NCBI GenBank assembly: GCA_024103275.1
Contig: JAGFIV010000090.1
Location: forward strand, 30,628 to 94,627
Length of the DNA stretch: 64,000 nucleotides
Origin: Flavobacteriales bacterium
Lineage (GTDB): Bacteria > Bacteroidota > Bacteroidia > Flavobacteriales_F > PHOS-HE28
Direction of reading: 5' to 3'
This document shows positions 55,881 through 64,000 of this stretch, one piece after another. The notes under the pieces are model-generated. The model did no database searches. It had not been told where the DNA came from and worked only from the letters and a program-made list of their open reading frames with translations. Position numbers and translations under genes: made by a program. Numbering within the stretch: the stretch's first letter is position 1; every line of letters starts with the position of its first letter.

Positions 55881-58382
55881 TCAATTTTCCTTCTTGGAGA
55901 TCAAGTTCGCGAATAAGCGGTACGCCCCCGGCACCCCGGCGGGCAATTGGCGGAAAAAGCTGATCCCGGTGTACACGAACCGTCCCTTGCCGTAGTCGCA
56001 GGCCACCAGGGCGCCGTCCAAGGGCTCCTCCCCGGGGTCGTTCCACGCGATCACCGGCGTGTATTGCGGGGCCATGCCGCCGGCGAAGTACAGCCCGCGT
56101 TCCTGGACCCAACCGTCAAAATCGGCCGCGGTGATCGTGTTGGGCGTGTTGAGCAGCGGATGGCGGGGATACAGGAAGGTGGGAGGGGCTTCTTCCACGG
56201 TCACCCGGCCCCGGGTGAGGTGGAATGGGTAGGGGCCGATCAGGGTGTCGGGCAGCACCATGTCGCGGCTAAGGGTGGTGTATTGCACCACCATGATGCC
56301 GCCATTGTGCACGTATTGGAGCAGGTCGGGGTTCAAGGCCTTCAGGGGTTGCACCACGTTGTAGGCCCTTATGCCCAGCACGATGGCATCGTACTGGGCC
56401 AGGATCGCGGGGGTGGCCGCGCCGGGGTCGATCAGGTCCACGTCCACGCCCAGCTGCCGCAGGGCATCGGGCACATCATCGCCCGCGCCCATGATGTATC
56501 CCACGCGTTTGGCATTCACTTGCGCGTCCAACGGCTCCGCCCGGAAGGTGGCCGGCGTGTACCACGACCGGCGCGGGATGTGGTCGTACTGGATCACCCG
56601 CCGGGTCAGGTTGCAGGGGCCCGCATGGCCGGTGCCCACCCGGATGTAAGGTGAATTGGACCCCGGCTGCCGGGTGGCCGTCACCGTGACCGGGAGGGCC
56701 TTGTACGTTCCTGCCTGCATCTCCCCGAAAGCCAGCGTGGCGGGTTCCACATCCCATTCGGCCATCAGTTCGCAGCGCAGGTCCACATGGTCCAGGTCGG
56801 TAAAGGCCTCCGCCTCCAGTTGGGTGCGGCCCTCCTTGCCGTTTACCAGCAGCAGGTTGGGCCTGGCGGTGATGGAAACGGGCGGCACCACTTCGCAGTA
56901 TTCGGTCACGTCGCCCTTCACGCGGTCCACGGTGCGGTATAGCACCGGCGTGGTGCCCTCCACCGTTGTTCCCCCGGGGAAGCGCAGGGCATAAGGCACC
57001 TGCAGTTGCGTGGAGGCGGTGGCCAGGCCGATCAACTTCGGGTCGCGGATGTCGAACAAGGCCCCGTGCGGGTGCACCAGCCAAAAGGGTTGGTCGGGTT
57101 CCAAGGGTGCGGTGAGGGGCACTGTTTCGCCATGCACCTCGTTGATGCGCAAGCCGACGGGTTGTCCATCCGGCCCGATATACTGCACGGCCGCCGGGCT
57201 TCGTGTCAGCAGGTTCAGGGATACGTGGACGGTATCGCCGGTGACCACATACGGGCCCGGGGCCAGGGCTTCCACCACGGTGCCCGTCACCGCCAGCAAC
57301 AGGTCGTCCACGCGGCGGCGGGAGAAATCTTTCCAGGGCGAGGGACGAAGGGCGTCCAAGGCCGCCGCCAAGGTTTCCAGCCGGGGCACGCTTTTTTCCG
57401 GCGCACGCAAGTCGTAGCTCGCCAGCAGGTCCTGTATGGCGGTGGCCACCTTCGTTGTGCCTGCCATCCGGCCCCAGGTGAGGTCCAGGCCCCCGAAGAT
57501 GTCGCTACCCTTGGGCCGGTCGCCTTTTTCAAAGTGGAGGTATTCCAATTGCTCGCCACGCGTCTCAGCGGCGCCGAAACCTTGGCTTTTGTGCATGCTG
57601 CGGCTGCGGCCGGCGATCTCCGAGTAACCCAGGCCCAGGAGCGGGTCATAACCGCCCACGTCCACGGTGTACCAATCCTTGTCCTGTTGTGCCAGCCCGG
57701 CGAGGTCCTTGTTCCACCAGGTGCTTCCGTTGAAGAACAGCCTGCTGGGTTTCCATGGTTGCAGCCCCTGTTCCAGTTGCTCGGGGAAGGCTTTCGGGTC
57801 ACCGGCCAGGTCGAAGGCCTCCAGCGCCAGGATGGCGCTGGCTTCGTGGTGCCCGTGCCCCGCGCTGCGGTCCGGCGGGAAACGGGTGATGATGATGTCC
57901 GGCCGGAACATGCGGATCACGCGCACCACATCGCTGAGCACCTCCTGTTTGCCCCATTTCGCAAAGCTCTCCTCGGCGTTCTTGCTGAAGCCGAAGTCGC
58001 TGGCACGGGTGAAGAACTGCTCCCCGCCATCGATGCGGCGCGCCGCCAGCAGCTCCTCGGTACGGATGATCCCCAGGGCATCGCCCAGTTCGCGCCCGAT
58101 CAGGTTTTGGCCGCCGTCGCCCCGCGTCAGGCTCAGGTAGCCCGTCCGCACTTTCCTGCCGTTGCTTAGCCAAGCGATCAGGCGCGTATTTTCATCGTCC
58201 GGGTGGGCCGCCACGTAAAGCACCGACCCCACTACCGGCAATTTTTCCATTTGGTGCAGGATGCGGGCGGCATCCGCAGGGTAGGTGGACCGTTGGGCTT
58301 GCACCTGTACGGCCACCGGGGGGGCACAGCCGATGAGCGCGATCACCATGATGCGCGTGGCCCCCATGCGCAAGGATATCAT
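55881..58382 (-). CDS. exported PIG-L family deacetylase with large C-terminal region
   Basis: 833 residues from ATG 58382; later ATGs at 58367 and 58349 are possible because the promoter box lies only 4 nt upstream. Signal peptide (IMVIALIGCAPPVAVQVQAQ). The PIG-L/LmbE zinc site is intact: AAHPDDE near residue 60 and GHGHHEAS near 175, with SLTRGDGGQNLIG conserved. The family removes N-acetyl groups from GlcNAc-type substrates. After this domain come about 550 residues of beta-rich sequence and a C-terminal ThuA/glutaminase-like segment (YDAIVLGIRAYN...LQYVHNGGIMVVQYTT). Such long PIG-L proteins are typical of Bacteroidota; the substrate is unknown. Confidence 0.85.
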   Translation of the reverse strand: MISLRMGATRIMVIALIGCAPPVAVQVQAQRSTYPADAARILHQMEKLPVVGSVLYVAAHPDDENTRLIAWLSNGRKVRTGYLSLTRGDGGQNLIGRELGDALGIIRTEELLAARRIDGGEQFFTRASDFGFSKNAEESFAKWGKQEVLSDVVRVIRMFRPDIIITRFPPDRSAGHGHHEASAILALEAFDLAGDPKAFPEQLEQGLQPWKPSRLFFNGSTWWNKDLAGLAQQDKDWYTVDVGGYDPLLGLGYSEIAGRSRSMHKSQGFGAAETRGEQLEYLHFEKGDRPKGSDIFGGLDLTWGRMAGTTKVATAIQDLLASYDLRAPEKSVPRLETLAAALDALRPSPWKDFSRRRVDDLLLAVTGTVVEALAPGPYVVTGDTVHVSLNLLTRSPAAVQYIGPDGQPVGLRINEVHGETVPLTAPLEPDQPFWLVHPHGALFDIRDPKLIGLATASTQLQVPYALRFPGGTTVEGTTPVLYRTVDRVKGDVTEYCEVVPPVSITARPNLLLVNGKEGRTQLEAEAFTDLDHVDLRCELMAEWDVEPATLAFGEMQAGTYKALPVTVTATRQPGSNSPYIRVGTGHAGPCNLTRRVIQYDHIPRRSWYTPATFRAEPLDAQVNAKRVGYIMGAGDDVPDALRQLGVDVDLIDPGAATPAILAQYDAIVLGIRAYNVVQPLKALNPDLLQYVHNGGIMVVQYTTLSRDMVLPDTLIGPYPFHLTRGRVTVEEAPPTFLYPRHPLLNTPNTITAADFDGWVQERGLYFAGGMAPQYTPVIAWNDPGEEPLDGALVACDYGKGRFVYTGISFFRQLPAGVPGAYRLFANLISKKEN

Positions 58383-58386
58383 GCGC

Positions 58387-58394
58387 CGAAGGTA
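58387..58394 (-). promoter_or_regulatory. -7-like promoter box directly before the PIG-L gene
   Basis: TACCTTCG on the minus strand is 7 of 8 to TAnnTTTG and ends 4 nt before ATG 58382. Confidence 0.5.
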
Positions 58395-58498
58395 GGGCCA
58401 TGGGGGAAACGCCGCAGGACGCGCACTGTGCGCGGGCAGGGTACGGTATGTGTCCAAGGATGGGCGTGCTTGTGCCGGCGAACCACCACGGCAGCCGG

Positions 58499-58506
58499 TA
58501 ACTTTG
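58499..58506 (+). promoter_or_regulatory. -7 promoter box in the 58383-58824 gap
   Basis: TAACTTTG is a perfect match to TAnnTTTG. The next T9SS gene starts 318 nt later, so the transcript would begin with a long structured leader or be a separate RNA. Confidence 0.5.
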
Positions 58507-58511
58507 TACGC

Positions 58512-58710
58512 CCATCTGCTGAGGCCGTGTTATCCGGAGGAGCTACAGGATGGCTTCAGCCACGGTGTTGGTCCGGTCCGGGGTTTTGGGGTTTTTCAGG
58601 AAGGACCGGGTGCTCCCGATGGATGGGTTGAACAGCACCTTCGCGTGCATGAGGAGAAGGGGCCGCAACGGAAACGAAGCGGCCCCGCTTCGTGAAGCGA
58701 GGGGCCGTGG
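58512..58710 (+). ncRNA. candidate structured RNA or long leader
   Basis: Downstream of the TAACTTTG box the sequence can fold extensively: CCGGTCC (in 58574-58585) with GGACCGG (58604-58610); GGGGCCGC (58659-58666) with GCGGCCCC (58679-58686); and, competing with the latter, a 12-bp hairpin (58680-58691 with 58694-58707, 2-nt bulge). Short open frames exist on both strands (from 58550 plus and 58653 minus), so a small protein is not excluded. I do not recognise a named RNA family. Confidence 0.3.
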
Positions 58711-58824
58711 TACGGCCACGCCTTGGCATGAACGGCGGGCCTGGCGGGCTTCCGTACCTCTTCCAACGTCCTGCCCCACCTGCTGGAATGGGTGCAAGGG
58801 ATAGGCTTACCTTGTATCCGTGGA

Positions 58825-61800
58825 ATGAATTGGAAGACTGCCACTTTGGTCGGGACAGGGGGCCGCTTGGTACTCCTGATGGCTTGGCTGCTGACCTTTT
58901 CCGTCGTGCAGGCGGCAGGCATTCCGCCGATAGGCGACCGTGCCATCCATGGGTCGGGCGGACGATACAGCGCCTCGAACGCGGCACATGGTTTTTCCAT
59001 CGTGTTCGGCCCGCAGGGTTTTGCCATATCAGGAACCACGCCGGTGCATTGGAAATGGGGGCTCGAACTTCAAGGCATCGGGCGGGGAGGGATGCAGCTC
59101 CGGCCTGCCCGGGCTGTGGAGGAGCGCGTGAAAGGGAACCGCCTCGAGGTGGACCACGGGTCCTTTGAGATGCAATATGCCAATGGGGCCGATGGGATGC
59201 GCCATGACATCATTGTCCGCCAACGGCCCGGAGGGGAAGGTCGCTTGACCGCACGGCTGGGCATCGCCGGGGGTCTCCTCCCGTTGGAGGCCGGCCCGGA
59301 CCGGGTCGTCTTCCATGTGTTCGACCCGGAACAGGCAAGGCTGCTTCCGGTGCTGGACTATAGCGGCCTGCACGTTTGGGATGCCGCCGGTGCCACGCTC
59401 GCATCCCGGATGTCCGTGCTGGGTGGGGTGCTGCTGCTGGAAGTGGATGATCGCAACGCCGTTTATCCCATCACCATCGACCCGCTTTCCTCGAGCCCCG
59501 ATGCGGTGATCAGCGGCATGGCGGCAGGTGATGACTTCGGTTTCAGCGTGGCTACCGCCGGTGATGTGAACGGCGACGGGTACAGTGACCTGCTCGTAGG
59601 CACCCCCGGCAAGAACGGCCGCAGGGGAGAGGCCGCGCTGTACTATGGATCCGCCACGGGCATCTCGGCCACGCCTGCATGGACCGGTTCAGGTGGGGCT
59701 GCCAACGATGAATTCGGCTACAGCGTTTCCTCGGCGGGCGATGTGAACGGGGACGGGTATAGCGATGTGGTCATAGGGGCGCCGGGCGAGGCAGGTTGCG
59801 GGGCCATCCGAGTGTACCACGGCGGCCCGGGAGGCTTGGGCGCCTCACCAACGGTCCGGTATGGCGATAGCCAGGCGGGCTCCCGCTTCGGCCATAGCGT
59901 GGCCTTGGCAGGCGATGTGAATGGGGACGGATTCAGCGATGTTGTGGCAGGCGCACCTTACTACGATAAACCGCCCTCCGGCACCGATCATGGAAAGACC
60001 TATCTCTATCACGGGTCGGCCGCCGGGATTTCCTTTTTCGCCACGTGGTCCTACACGGGGTCAATCGCCGCCGGCCGGCTCGGTTCCTCGGTGTGCGGAG
60101 CGGGCGACCTGGACGGGGATGGATACAGCGATGTGGCCGTGGGTGCCCCCTTTGACAGGATCACCACCCCTCCACAGACCAGGGGGAAGGTGTACTTGTT
60201 CAGGGGTGGCCCTGGCAGCTTGCCTGCCGCTGCCACCACGGTGCTGCAAGGTTCTGGAAGTAACGCTGAATTCGGGACCTCCGTGGCGGGCGCGGGTGAC
60301 GTCAACGGGGATGGATACGCCGACCTGATCGTGGGCTCCCCGGGGATGACCACCGGGGCCGGAAGGGTGGATCTGTACCTCGGCACCTCTGCGGGCAGCC
60401 TGGTAACCACGGCTTCGGCGAGCTACCGTAGCGGTGCCTCAGGGGAGCGGCTTGGGGAGCAGGTGGCCGGCGGTGGTGACCTGAACGGGGACGACTATGC
60501 CGATGTGGTGGTGGGCGCTGCGGCGTACTCCTCGGGAAGGGGGCGCGTGATGGTGTTCTTCGGCAGCACGGCCGGCATCAACCTGAATAGCTCCCCGCCG
60601 TGGAGCAAGACCGGGGCAACGGGTGAAGGATTGGGCAAGGCCCTGGGTACGGCGGGCGACCTGAACGGGGATGGCATCAGCGACCTGGCCGTGCGGGCGC
60701 CCGGTGCCGGCACGGCGGGTGAAGTGCGCATTTTCCATGGCGGGACAAACCTGCCCGGGGCAAGCCCTGCGTGGAGCGTGTTGGGCGGAACCACCTACGC
60801 CAACATGGGCCAATGCGTGGCCCAGGCGGGTGATGTGAACGGGGACGGTTACGGCGATGTGCTGGTGAGCATGGATGGCGTGAACCAACGCGGCCGGGTG
60901 ATGCTCTTCCTGGGGTCTGCCACGGGGTTGTCCCCAACGGCGGCGTGGACCAAGGACGGGGAATATGACCAGGACAACTTCGGCAATTCGGTGGCCTCGG
61001 CGGGTGACGTGAATGGAGATGGATACAGCGACGTATTGATCGGGGCACCCAGCTACCCGAACTACGCATGGAGGGGCAAGGCATACTTGTACCTGGGAGG
61101 GCCTGGCGGCTTGTCGGCCACGCCGGCTTGGACCGGCACGGGTGAAAAACTGAATGACCGCTTCGGCTGGAGCGTATGCAGCGCCGGGGATGTCAACGGA
61201 GATGGGTACAGCGATGTGGCCATTGGTGCCTATATGTTCAGATCGGGGCCCGATGAAGTGGGCAAGGTGTACGTATACCATGGCTCGGCCAGCGGGCTTG
61301 GCGGAACGGCTGACTGGACCGCGACGGGTTCCCCGCTTTCCTTCTTTGGTGCCAGCGTGTCCACGGCAGGGGACGTGAACGGGGACGGTTATGACGACTT
61401 GATCATCGGGGCACATTTCTGGGACGTGGATGATGGCTCGGGCAACACCTCGTACAACCAAGGGGCCGCCTTCGTGCACCATGGCTCGGCCAGCGGCCTT
61501 TCGGCGCTGCCGAACTGGTCGGTCATCGGCGCGGTGGCCGGCGATGAATTGGGCGGCAGCGTGTCGCTGGCCGGTGATGTGAACGGGGACGGCTACAGCG
61601 ATGTGGTGATCGGGGCGATGCGGGCGGATGCCCCATCCGTCAACGAAGTGGGACGTGCCTATGTGTACCATGGACAGCCGACCGTGGGCCTGGGGGCTGC
61701 ACCGGCCACCGTCATCGAAGGCACCTTGGTCAACGACCGTTTGGGAACATCCGTATGTTCCGCAGGTGACATGAACGGGGACGGATTCAGCGATGTATTG

Positions 61801-63069
61801 ATCGGTGTTACGGGCGCCGATTTCCTTTTTATGGACCAAGGGAAGGCGCAAGTCCATTTCGGCGGCCCCTCAGGGGTGTCGGCCACGGCGGATGTGAGCC
61901 TTTGGGGGCCGAATGCGACCGGCGCGGCCATGGGCAATTCGGTGGCCGTGGCGGGCGACGTGAACGGTGACGGACTGAGCGACGTGTTGGTGGGGGCGTA
62001 CCACTATTCGCCCACCGCGACCAACGAAGGCGGGGCCTACCTGTTCATGGGCAGCCCGGGAATGAGCCGGCCCACCTTCCAGTACCGCAGCAACCTGAGC
62101 ACCCAGGTACGTACCAGCAACGGCACTTTCGAGACCACGGATTGCAATTGGGGCATCGGCCAATGGGCGCACAGCTCCATGGGGCGGGGCAAGTTGAAGT
62201 TGGCCTGGCAATACCGGGGCCATGGACCGGGCGTGCCATCGGGCGTGCTGTTCCCCAACAACAGCGAGGTTGAACCGGGTACCGTTGCCGGGGAGGGAAG
62301 TGCTTGGACGGACAGCGGCCTCAACGGGGTGCTGATCAAGGAGGCCGTGAGCGGGCCTACCGGCAGCAGCCATCCCAATTGGCGGGTACGGGTGCGCCAC
62401 CATCCGGCAACCGCCATGGACGGGCGGCCTTTCGGGCGCTGGTTCGTCCAAGGCATCCATGATCTGCAGGTGCCCAGCCTGAAGACCAACCTGGTGGTGT
62501 GCGGCCCCTTGCCGGTGACCTTGCTGGGAAACTCGGTGGCTTGCCAGGATGGGCAAGCGGTGTTGGAATGGGCCACGGCTTCGGAGCAGGACTGTGAGAG
62601 GTTCGTAGTGATGCGGTCCGAGGATGGCATGGCTTGGCAGCCCATAGTGGTGGTGCCGGGCAGCGGCAGCACTTCACACGTGGTTCATTATGAAGCCCGT
62701 GACCCGAGGCCGCTCCCGGACCGGATCGCGTACTACCGGTTGGACCAGTACGACCTCGATGGGAGCAAGACCTCGTTCCCGGTCATGGTACTGATGCCGT
62801 GCGGAACGGGAGCCAAACTGAATGCATGGCCCAACCCGGCGTGCTGCGGCCTTTTCATTTCCGTCGATGCGCCGGTGGAGGAAAATTCCCTTTCCGCGGA
62901 GCTCATCGATGTCATGGGGCGTAAGGTGGCACGTCTGGACGCGATGCGGGTCGGCGGGTCGGTCTTCCGGGTCGAAGGACTGGAACCGCTTCCCGCAGGC
63001 GCCTATTTGGTGACGCTCAACTCCTCCAAGCGCGGCCTGATCGGGCAAGTGCGGATGGTGAAGGATTGA
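58825..63069 (+). CDS. giant FG-GAP/integrin-alpha-like repeat protein with T9SS sorting domain
   Basis: 1414 residues from ATG 58825 (signal peptide GRLVLLMAWLLTFSVVQAAG). A TTACCTTG box 11 nt upstream argues against the longer start at 58792. After a beta-rich N-terminal domain come 14 FG-GAP repeats, each with a DxNGDGxxD-type calcium loop (e.g. GDVNGDGYSDLLVG near 250 and GDVNGDGLSDVLVG near 1050). They would form two seven-bladed propellers. A linker domain, an Ig-like region (LLGNSVACQDGQAVLEWATAS) and a T9SS type A sorting domain (NAWPNPACCGLFISVDAPV...LPAGAYLVTLNSSK) complete it. Probably a surface adhesin. Confidence 0.92.
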   Translation: MNWKTATLVGTGGRLVLLMAWLLTFSVVQAAGIPPIGDRAIHGSGGRYSASNAAHGFSIVFGPQGFAISGTTPVHWKWGLELQGIGRGGMQLRPARAVEERVKGNRLEVDHGSFEMQYANGADGMRHDIIVRQRPGGEGRLTARLGIAGGLLPLEAGPDRVVFHVFDPEQARLLPVLDYSGLHVWDAAGATLASRMSVLGGVLLLEVDDRNAVYPITIDPLSSSPDAVISGMAAGDDFGFSVATAGDVNGDGYSDLLVGTPGKNGRRGEAALYYGSATGISATPAWTGSGGAANDEFGYSVSSAGDVNGDGYSDVVIGAPGEAGCGAIRVYHGGPGGLGASPTVRYGDSQAGSRFGHSVALAGDVNGDGFSDVVAGAPYYDKPPSGTDHGKTYLYHGSAAGISFFATWSYTGSIAAGRLGSSVCGAGDLDGDGYSDVAVGAPFDRITTPPQTRGKVYLFRGGPGSLPAAATTVLQGSGSNAEFGTSVAGAGDVNGDGYADLIVGSPGMTTGAGRVDLYLGTSAGSLVTTASASYRSGASGERLGEQVAGGGDLNGDDYADVVVGAAAYSSGRGRVMVFFGSTAGINLNSSPPWSKTGATGEGLGKALGTAGDLNGDGISDLAVRAPGAGTAGEVRIFHGGTNLPGASPAWSVLGGTTYANMGQCVAQAGDVNGDGYGDVLVSMDGVNQRGRVMLFLGSATGLSPTAAWTKDGEYDQDNFGNSVASAGDVNGDGYSDVLIGAPSYPNYAWRGKAYLYLGGPGGLSATPAWTGTGEKLNDRFGWSVCSAGDVNGDGYSDVAIGAYMFRSGPDEVGKVYVYHGSASGLGGTADWTATGSPLSFFGASVSTAGDVNGDGYDDLIIGAHFWDVDDGSGNTSYNQGAAFVHHGSASGLSALPNWSVIGAVAGDELGGSVSLAGDVNGDGYSDVVIGAMRADAPSVNEVGRAYVYHGQPTVGLGAAPATVIEGTLVNDRLGTSVCSAGDMNGDGFSDVLIGVTGADFLFMDQGKAQVHFGGPSGVSATADVSLWGPNATGAAMGNSVAVAGDVNGDGLSDVLVGAYHYSPTATNEGGAYLFMGSPGMSRPTFQYRSNLSTQVRTSNGTFETTDCNWGIGQWAHSSMGRGKLKLAWQYRGHGPGVPSGVLFPNNSEVEPGTVAGEGSAWTDSGLNGVLIKEAVSGPTGSSHPNWRVRVRHHPATAMDGRPFGRWFVQGIHDLQVPSLKTNLVVCGPLPVTLLGNSVACQDGQAVLEWATASEQDCERFVVMRSEDGMAWQPIVVVPGSGSTSHVVHYEARDPRPLPDRIAYYRLDQYDLDGSKTSFPVMVLMPCGTGAKLNAWPNPACCGLFISVDAPVEENSLSAELIDVMGRKVARLDAMRVGGSVFRVEGLEPLPAGAYLVTLNSSKRGLIGQVRMVKD

Positions 63070-64000
63070 GCCCGATCCGCCTTCACCAAGGCTTCGGCGG
63101 GATGAGGAAAGTGAAAAGGTTGGTTGCAGATGATGGCTTGAGGCCATAGGGCGCAGGGCAGAGGAAGCAGAACGCAGTCCTAGTCCATGGTTCGTGGTTC
63201 GCAGGCCGTAGAATGCGTCGTGTGCGGGTTGATAACTGGGCTCATCCGCCTTCGCCAAGGCTTCGGCGGGATGAGGAAGGAAAAAGCTGGCCGTAGATGA
63301 CGGTGTTGGGGCGGAATTGCGCGGGACGCAGTTCGTAGGCCGTAGGCTATCATCGCGTGCGGCCTGACAACTGGTTCCAATTCTGAAATGTGATCCGCCT
63401 TCGCCAAGGCTTCGGCGGGATGAGGAAGGAAAAAAGCCGGTCGTAGATGACGGTGTTGGGGCGGAATGGCGCGGGACGTAGTTCGTAGGCTGGCATCGCG
63501 GGCGGCCTGACAACTGGACCTCATCCGTCTTCGCCAAGGCCCCGGCGGGGCGAGGAAGCTGAAACCGGTGGTCGCAGACAGGGCGGGAAACTTGGAACCC
63601 TGGTGTCCGGGGAATTGCTGCGACCCTTTCAGGGTCGGAACCCAGGTAGCCCCAGATCAATAGGCTGTGACCCCTCTGGGGTCATGGAATACCCAAGTGC
63701 CACGATGCTACTGACTCCGGGGATGGAATAGCCTATTGCCGGAAAGGAGCATTCAGCACGCCCCCGAAGGGCGTCGCAGCCAAAATGAAATGCCTTCAAC
63801 GGGAAAGGCAGCCCCACGGATGGCGACACGCATGCAGGCCGGACAATCCAGGGATTGAACATTGGCCATGGACCTTTCCCGGACACCAGTGAAACTTGGA
63901 ACAGGATCCGCCTTCGCCAAGGCTACGGCGGGACAAGGAAGCTGAAGGCGGTGGTTGCAGACAGGGCGGGAAACAGGAAACAGGAAACTTGAAACTTGAC
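63070..64000. repeat. gene-free mosaic of dispersed repeats at the right edge
   Basis: At least five copies of a ~35-bp element of core CCGCCTTCGCCAAGGCTTCG occur at 63075-63109, 63244-63278, 63393-63427, 63523-63557 and 63906-63940. Each can fold into a hairpin with CCGCC/GGCGG ends. Copies 2 and 3 sit in a longer direct repeat of about 110 bp, and copies 4 and 5 share another tail (GGTGGTYGCAGACAGGGCGG). Between 63610 and 63700 small palindromes GACCCTTTCAGGGTC and TGACCCCTCTGGGGTCA occur. No gene is supported. Confidence 0.75.

Noticed and set aside
58550..58804. 84-codon frame starting after a GGAGGA sequence, and an opposite-strand frame at 58543-58797
   Set aside because: Both strands are open and neither shows a domain; the latter part runs through stable hairpins. 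Kept only as a possibility under the structured-RNA finding.
63629..63886. 85-codon minus-strand frame in the right-edge repeats
   Set aside because: It runs across palindromic repeats, lacks any motif and has no promoter or ribosome-binding context.

Overview
The window comes from a GC-rich member of the Bacteroidota, most likely a Flavobacteriales-type lineage. The evidence is a set of at least six proteins ending in type IX secretion (T9SS) type A sorting domains, a PorV-family protein, TonB-dependent receptors with carboxypeptidase-like N-terminal domains, Bacteroidota-typical families (DUF5686, DUF3127, DUF2911, geranylgeranylglyceryl phosphate synthase), and repeated upstream boxes matching the Bacteroidota -7 promoter element TAnnTTTG.

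Layout. 1-1300: the tail of a Bro-N/antirepressor-like gene, a small membrane protein and a PIN toxin-antitoxin pair. 1544-10064: an outer-membrane-type protein, an MBL hydrolase, a propeller/barrel fusion, an M20 amidohydrolase and RecQ. 10277-14952: a tight run tatC, DUF5686 protein, lptB, pnuC. 14942-17372: a T9SS protein inserted between pnuC and a NadR-like ribosylnicotinamide kinase. 17583-18439: a decayed parDE pair and a MITE-like element. 18605-21007: a TonB receptor. 21059-21916: an array of 101-bp units in both orientations with palindromic junctions. 21932-29314: GGGP synthase, a T9SS protein, a broken metalloprotease/beta-helix T9SS gene, and ahcY. 29401-39510: a Rieske-like lipoprotein, a basic secreted protein, then a TonB receptor / very large surface protein / PorV-family operon. 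39612-43230: greA, HIT, ruvC, a flippase-like protein and a glycosyltransferase. 43272-48340: DUF3127, flavin reductase, tRNA-Leu, then the classical tig-clpP-clpX protein-quality run. 48451-63069: DUF2911, two paralogous T9SS proteins, an SSS symporter, a PIG-L deacetylase and a 14-repeat FG-GAP T9SS protein. 63070-64000: a gene-free mosaic of repeats.

How it fits together. Housekeeping genes (recQ, ruvC, tatC, lptB, ahcY, greA, tig-clpP-clpX, tRNA) alternate with surface and secretome genes. The accessory content is concentrated in repeat-rich gaps, at decayed genes and around T9SS cargo. No rRNA, CRISPR array, intact insertion sequence or defence island was seen. The most unusual non-coding structures are the 101-bp palindrome-bounded array, the 229-bp element with 18-bp terminal inverted repeats and a 10-bp target duplication, and a possible structured RNA at about 58512-58710.
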